Below are positions 60,929 through 64,000 of a stretch of DNA of 64,000 nucleotides, piece by piece. Source of the DNA: Desulfosudis oleivorans. Lineage in GTDB: Bacteria; Desulfobacterota; Desulfobacteria; Desulfobacterales; SURF-7. The stretch's first letter is position 1. Each line of letters begins with the position of its first letter. The notes beneath the pieces are model-generated. The model searched no databases and was not told the origin of the DNA. It saw only the letters and a program-made list of their open reading frames with translations. The translations under genes were made by a program, and so were the position numbers. Location: the NCBI GenBank assembly GCA_020723325.1, contig DYJD01000003.1, positions 293,822 through 357,821 on the forward strand. The letters are read 5' to 3'.

Positions 60929-62878
60929 CTATGCACGCGGCGACAAGGCCTTGCGCGCTGCCATGCGGGCCTTCAGTTTTGGAAAGCTGTCCAGATCCGT
61001 ATGGGGTAAAAATAAAGATGCCACATATTTGTCCATGTAGGAGGGGGTTTCCGACAATTCAAAATTGGTCATTTTTTTGGTTACTTCTCCCACATCCCGC
61101 CGGATGCGGTTGGTCAGGGAGCTCATTTTGCAGCCCATGAGGGAGCCGTTGCCCACAAAAATGACTTTTTGCGGATCCACCTCCGGCAACAGGCCGATGA
61201 CCATGGCCTTTTCCAGATCCACATAACTGCCGAACCCGCCGGCCAGGATGATGCGGTCCAGGCCATGCACGCTCAGCCCCACCTCTTCCAGCAGGGTTTG
61301 ATACCCGCTATAAATGGCGCCCTTGGCCCGGATCAGGTTTTCAATGTCGATTTCCGTGAGGACCACGTCCCGGTCGATCTGGGTTTCGTCCTTCCAGGCC
61401 AGGACATATTCATAAACTCCGTCGGCTTCCCGGATGCGCGGGGTTTTCAGATCCCGGTCGAATTTTCCCAGATTGTTGATGATCCCCATTTCGAACATGG
61501 TGGCCACCATGATAATCAGGCCTGAGCCGCAGATGCCCTTGGGCCGGGCATTGCCGATGGTGATGTTCATGGGCTCAAGGGTCAGGGGATCAATGGAAAA
61601 ATCCTCAATGGCGCCCTTGGCCGCGCGCATGCCCAGTTTGATGCCGCCGCCCTCAAAGGCCGGGCCGGCCGAGCAGGCGGCACAGGCCAGCCAGTCCTTG
61701 TTGCCCACCACGATTTCCGCATTGGTGCCGATGTCGATATAGAGGGTCAACTCTTCGGTGCGGTACATGCCGGAGCCCATTACGCCGGCCACGATATCCC
61801 CGCCCACATAACTGGAAACCGCGGGATAAACCAGGGCCGTGACATGGGCCCCCAGGTCCATGCCCAGGTCCCGGGCCCGGATGGGCGGATACAGGGTGGC
61901 GGCGGGCACATAGGGCGAGAGCCGGATATATTTGGGATTGATGTTCAACAACAGTTGGGTCATGGTGGTGTTGCCGGCCAGGGTGATGGTGGAGATGCCG
62001 TCCGGGTCGATGCCGGCCTTGGTAATTATTTTGTGCAGCACTTTGTTGATGGTTTCCACCACCACTTCCTGCAATTTCTCCCGGCCGCCGGGCTTTTCCG
62101 CAAAAATGATGCGGCTGATCACGTCCTCCCCGTAGCTGATCTGGCCGTTGAAATCGCCGTATTCGCTCAGGACCTCACCGGTTTTCAGGTTGAGCAGTTG
62201 GCCGAAGATGGTGGTGGTGCCTATGTCCATGGCTACGGCATAATTCTGGTCGGTGGTGTCGCCGGCCTGGATATTGGAAATACGGGTCTTGCTGCCTTCC
62301 CGCACCGGCCGCTCCAAGGTGGCGGTGACTTTGAAATCCTGTTCCCGCAGCACATCCGGAATCTTGCGGATCACCGGCAGGGTCAACTGCAGTTGATGCT
62401 CGCCGTGGTTCAGGGTCAGATGCCCCACAAGTCTGGAAACATCCGGCAGATTTTCCTGGTGGGTGGGCCGCGGCAGTTCCAGATATTTCTTTTCCACCGG
62501 CGGCACGAAGAGCCCTGCTTCCTTTAAAGTTTCAAAATCCATTTGCTGGATATGGGCGGTCCTGCGGGGCGTGCTCTGGGTGTTCAGCACACTGGCGTCC
62601 ACCGTGGATTCCACCGGGATACGCACAATGAGATCACTTCTGACCTTGGACAGGCAGGCCAGCCGGTAATTCTTGTTAAGATCCTCGGCACTGAGTTTTT
62701 CCGTAATGCCTTCGTCCACAACGCCCTTTTCGATCATCACCCGGCACTTGCCGCAAACGCCTTCACCACCGCAGGAGGCATTCACGTGCACGCCGGCCGC
62801 CATGGCCGCCCGGATAATGCTTTCGCCGTCCGGTATGGAGATCTGCTTGTTATGTGGCAGGAACGTTATTTTATGCAT
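60929..62878 (-). CDS. acsV: Corrinoid activation/regeneration protein (reductive activator of CFeSP)
   Basis: 649 residues. N-terminal [2Fe-2S] ferredoxin domain with Cys36, 42, 45 and 75 (NASCGGEGVCGKCR, LACLSKV). The rest is a RACE/ASKHA ATPase-like fold: AVAMDIGTTTIFGQ, LTLYIDIGTNAEIV, GGIKLGMRAAKG, GICGSGLI. Reactivates Co(II) to Co(I) in AcsC. A 363-base gap to acsD suggests it may be a separate transcript or the first gene of the operon. Confidence 0.93.
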   Translation of the reverse strand: MHKITFLPHNKQISIPDGESIIRAAMAAGVHVNASCGGEGVCGKCRVMIEKGVVDEGITEKLSAEDLNKNYRLACLSKVRSDLIVRIPVESTVDASVLNTQSTPRRTAHIQQMDFETLKEAGLFVPPVEKKYLELPRPTHQENLPDVSRLVGHLTLNHGEHQLQLTLPVIRKIPDVLREQDFKVTATLERPVREGSKTRISNIQAGDTTDQNYAVAMDIGTTTIFGQLLNLKTGEVLSEYGDFNGQISYGEDVISRIIFAEKPGGREKLQEVVVETINKVLHKIITKAGIDPDGISTITLAGNTTMTQLLLNINPKYIRLSPYVPAATLYPPIRARDLGMDLGAHVTALVYPAVSSYVGGDIVAGVMGSGMYRTEELTLYIDIGTNAEIVVGNKDWLACAACSAGPAFEGGGIKLGMRAAKGAIEDFSIDPLTLEPMNITIGNARPKGICGSGLIIMVATMFEMGIINNLGKFDRDLKTPRIREADGVYEYVLAWKDETQIDRDVVLTEIDIENLIRAKGAIYSGYQTLLEEVGLSVHGLDRIILAGGFGSYVDLEKAMVIGLLPEVDPQKVIFVGNGSLMGCKMSSLTNRIRRDVGEVTKKMTNFELSETPSYMDKYVASLFLPHTDLDSFPKLKARMAARKALSPRA

Positions 62879-62958
62879 ACCTGTTATCCTTATATTTTAA
62901 TGTTGCCTCTTGATCATCCTAGCGGCCGTCCCTGTGGGAAGGCCTTCGATAGCGGCTC

Positions 62959-63010
62959 TGTGGGAGCGGCTTCCAGCCGCGATAAGGCCGAAACGCTGAT
63001 CAAGGCCGAA
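62959..63010 (+). repeat. REP-like dispersed repeat, copy 3
   Basis: TGTGGGAGCGGCTTCCAGCC then GCGATAAGGCCGAAACG and GATCAAGGCCGAA. Core GCGGCT-TCC-AGCCGC forms a 6-bp hairpin. Best preserved of the three copies. Confidence 0.75.
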
Positions 63011-63092
63011 TTTCACTTGCGCAACACCTAATCACAAAAATTGGTAATTAACTGATTAGCCGTTTATTATCAAGCAGAACCTGTGCCTCAGT

Positions 63093-63491
63093 CAGGGGAA
63101 TCGTATGTAAACTTGGCGCGGAATGTGCCTCTAATAATTACCAGCTTTTTATCCAGCGAATACCATTGCCCGCCAAGACAAAGCGATTCGTGGGTGCTTG
63201 GGTTTTGTCTCTGCCATCCAACCTCTCGGGGTCGGGGTCGGTATCGGAATCGGTATCGAGTTTTTTCCATTTTTTCAACTAGCAAAGACTATTCGCCAAC
63301 ACGACAGAGTGTTTTGGCGATGTGTAGTGGCGGTTCGCGAACCGCCGCTACGGCAAGGCCATTGTGTTGGGTCTTGGGGTCAGCAGGGGAAACGGCCCTG
63401 GTTTTTCAAAGCCAGGGGAGCTCAAATTATTTTTTCGATCCCGATGCCGATAGCGACCCCGACCCCGAAAAACTACATGCGATTCCCCCTG
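63093..63491. mobile_element. MITE-like nested inverted-repeat element, about 400 bp
   Basis: Outer inverted repeats: CAGGGGAATCGTATGTA (63093-63109) and its near-complement (63474-63491). Inner inverted repeats of 34 bp with 31 matches at 63226-63259 and 63435-63468, built from hexamers of the GATACC/GACCCC type. In the middle a 28-bp near-perfect palindrome (63324-63351). No gene inside. This nested layout suggests a non-autonomous mobile element or a large hairpin RNA. Confidence 0.55.
63324..63351. repeat. 28-bp palindrome at the element centre
   Basis: Reads GTAGTGGCGGTTCG then CGAACCGCCGCTAC, a 14-bp self-complementary pair with one T-G. It looks like common REP/PU-type elements in Proteobacteria. 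Confidence 0.7.
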
Positions 63492-63599
63492 CTTCATTCC
63501 AAATTCAGGCTTGATCTTCCCAAGAATCGGATGTATACAGACATGCTGAACAATGCGATCTAATTCGCTTGTAGATCATCAGTAAGGAGAAACAAAGTC

Positions 63600-63779
63600 A
63601 TGCCGGTTTATGAATTTGAATGCCCCAAAGGAACCATCACGGAAAAACTGGTGAGCATGGGCACGGAAGAAATTGAATGCCCCGAATGCCGCCAGCGAGC
63701 AAAAAAAATCATTTCCCAGTGCACCTTCACCTTGAAAGGCGGCGGCTGGTATGCCGATGGTTACGCAGCCAAAAAATAA
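63600..63779 (+). CDS. FmdB-like zinc-ribbon protein with a degenerate first knuckle
   Basis: 59 residues. The start MPVYEFECPKG and end TLKGGGWYADGYAAKK are typical of the FmdB/CxxC-CxxC regulatory family. Here the first CxxC is CPKG (one Cys left) while ECPEC is kept, so a normal four-Cys zinc site is not complete; Cys41 could replace the missing one. AAGGAGAAAC lies 8 bases before ATG 63600. Role unknown; FmdB members are often near folate/C1 genes. Confidence 0.78.
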   Translation: MPVYEFECPKGTITEKLVSMGTEEIECPECRQRAKKIISQCTFTLKGGGWYADGYAAKK

Positions 63780-63812
63780 GTGGGGTCCAACTTAAACAAT
63801 TTGCTTGCTTTC

Positions 63813-63837
63813 GGCCCATAATCGTTTATTATGGGCC
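63813..63837 (+). terminator. Hairpin after the FmdB-like gene
   Basis: Perfect 10-bp stem GGCCCATAAT (63813-63822) with ATTATGGGCC (63828-63837), loop CGTTT. It is followed by AATTCAA, so the T-tract is poor; termination or mRNA protection is possible. Confidence 0.55.
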
Positions 63838-63965
63838 AATTCAACCCGCCTTTGAAATTCACCAAGGGAGATGGGGCGATTTTTTACTGAAGGAACCAAT
63901 CTGTCAGACCATGATGCATCCTCCAGTTAAAATCTCGAACAATATTATGAAAGGAGGAGATCATC

Positions 63966-64000
63966 ATGGCCAACGGCATCGTAAAATGGTTCAACGACCA
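63966..64000 (+). CDS. Cold-shock protein, N-terminal fragment (cut by window edge)
   Basis: ATG 63966 after AAAGGAGGAGATCATC gives MANGIVKWFND, the conserved start of CspA-type RNA-binding proteins (VKWFN). Only 11 codons are in the window. About 130 bases of leader separate it from the hairpin. Confidence 0.88.
   Translation, partial: MANGIVKWFND

Noticed and set aside
63226-63468. CRISPR-like spacing of short repeats
   Set aside because: The repeats are adjacent hexamers in inverted orientation, without spacers or cas genes.

Overview
The window looks like chromosomal DNA of an anaerobic, acetyl-CoA-pathway bacterium, most likely of the deltaproteobacterial / Desulfobacterota lineage. 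The main reasons are a complete bacterial-type CODH/ACS gene set (acsE, acsC, acsB, cooS/acsA, acsD, acsV), a sigma-54/PilR-controlled type IV pilin, a PEP-CTERM protein, and a large surface-polysaccharide locus. The species assignment is inference; no rRNA gene is present.

Layout. (1) 1-6.5 kb, pilus region: a PilR-type regulator; a pilin gene preceded by a textbook sigma-54 promoter and two 13-bp palindromes that could be PilR enhancer sites; two TMTC/DUF1736-like membrane TPR proteins (one cut by the window edge); and a VKOR-DsbA fusion that probably makes disulfides. (2) 6.6-30.7 kb, polysaccharide (O-antigen/EPS) locus: a plus-strand run (GT2, fused WbpB-WbpD-type dehydrogenase/acetyltransferase, Wzx flippase, methyltransferase, two asparagine-synthase-like amidotransferases, a WbmH-WbmG-WbmF-like epimerase trio, a B12-binding radical SAM protein, WecB/WbpI epimerase, GT4) meets a minus-strand run (GT4, galE, methyltransferases, GT4, GT-C) at stop codons that overlap by 4 bp. 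The enzyme set points to a glycan with N-acetylated amino-uronic acids, at least partly amidated. (3) 30.7-32 kb: tRNA-Lys(CTT), a possible short integrase-like remnant and gene-poor DNA, which may be an island edge. (4) 32-35 kb: two tandem membrane PP2C phosphatases of SiaA/RsbU type. (5) 35-50 kb, surface-protein and regulator region: a 1448-residue secreted multidomain protein, a GDSL esterase broken by one base in a G6 tract, an SdrD-B-repeat protein, a PEP-CTERM protein that shares a domain with it, and a six-PAS LuxR-type regulator. The same 18-bp sequence with a palindrome lies upstream of the giant secreted protein gene and between the PEP-CTERM and PAS-LuxR genes. (6) 50-52 kb: a 2x[4Fe-4S] oxidoreductase and a frameshifted vapC. 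(7) 52-62.9 kb: the CODH/ACS operon on the minus strand, with terminator-like hairpins before acsC and before acsE and an unusual Ala/Lys-rich tail on AcsD. (8) 62.9-64 kb: a REP-like repeat, a 400-bp MITE-like nested inverted repeat, an FmdB-like zinc-ribbon protein and the start of a cold-shock gene.

How it fits together: most of the window concerns the cell surface (pili, glycan, secreted adhesin-like proteins and their regulators) and ends in the central carbon/energy pathway. All functional names come from motif reading and remembered family features; no database search was run.
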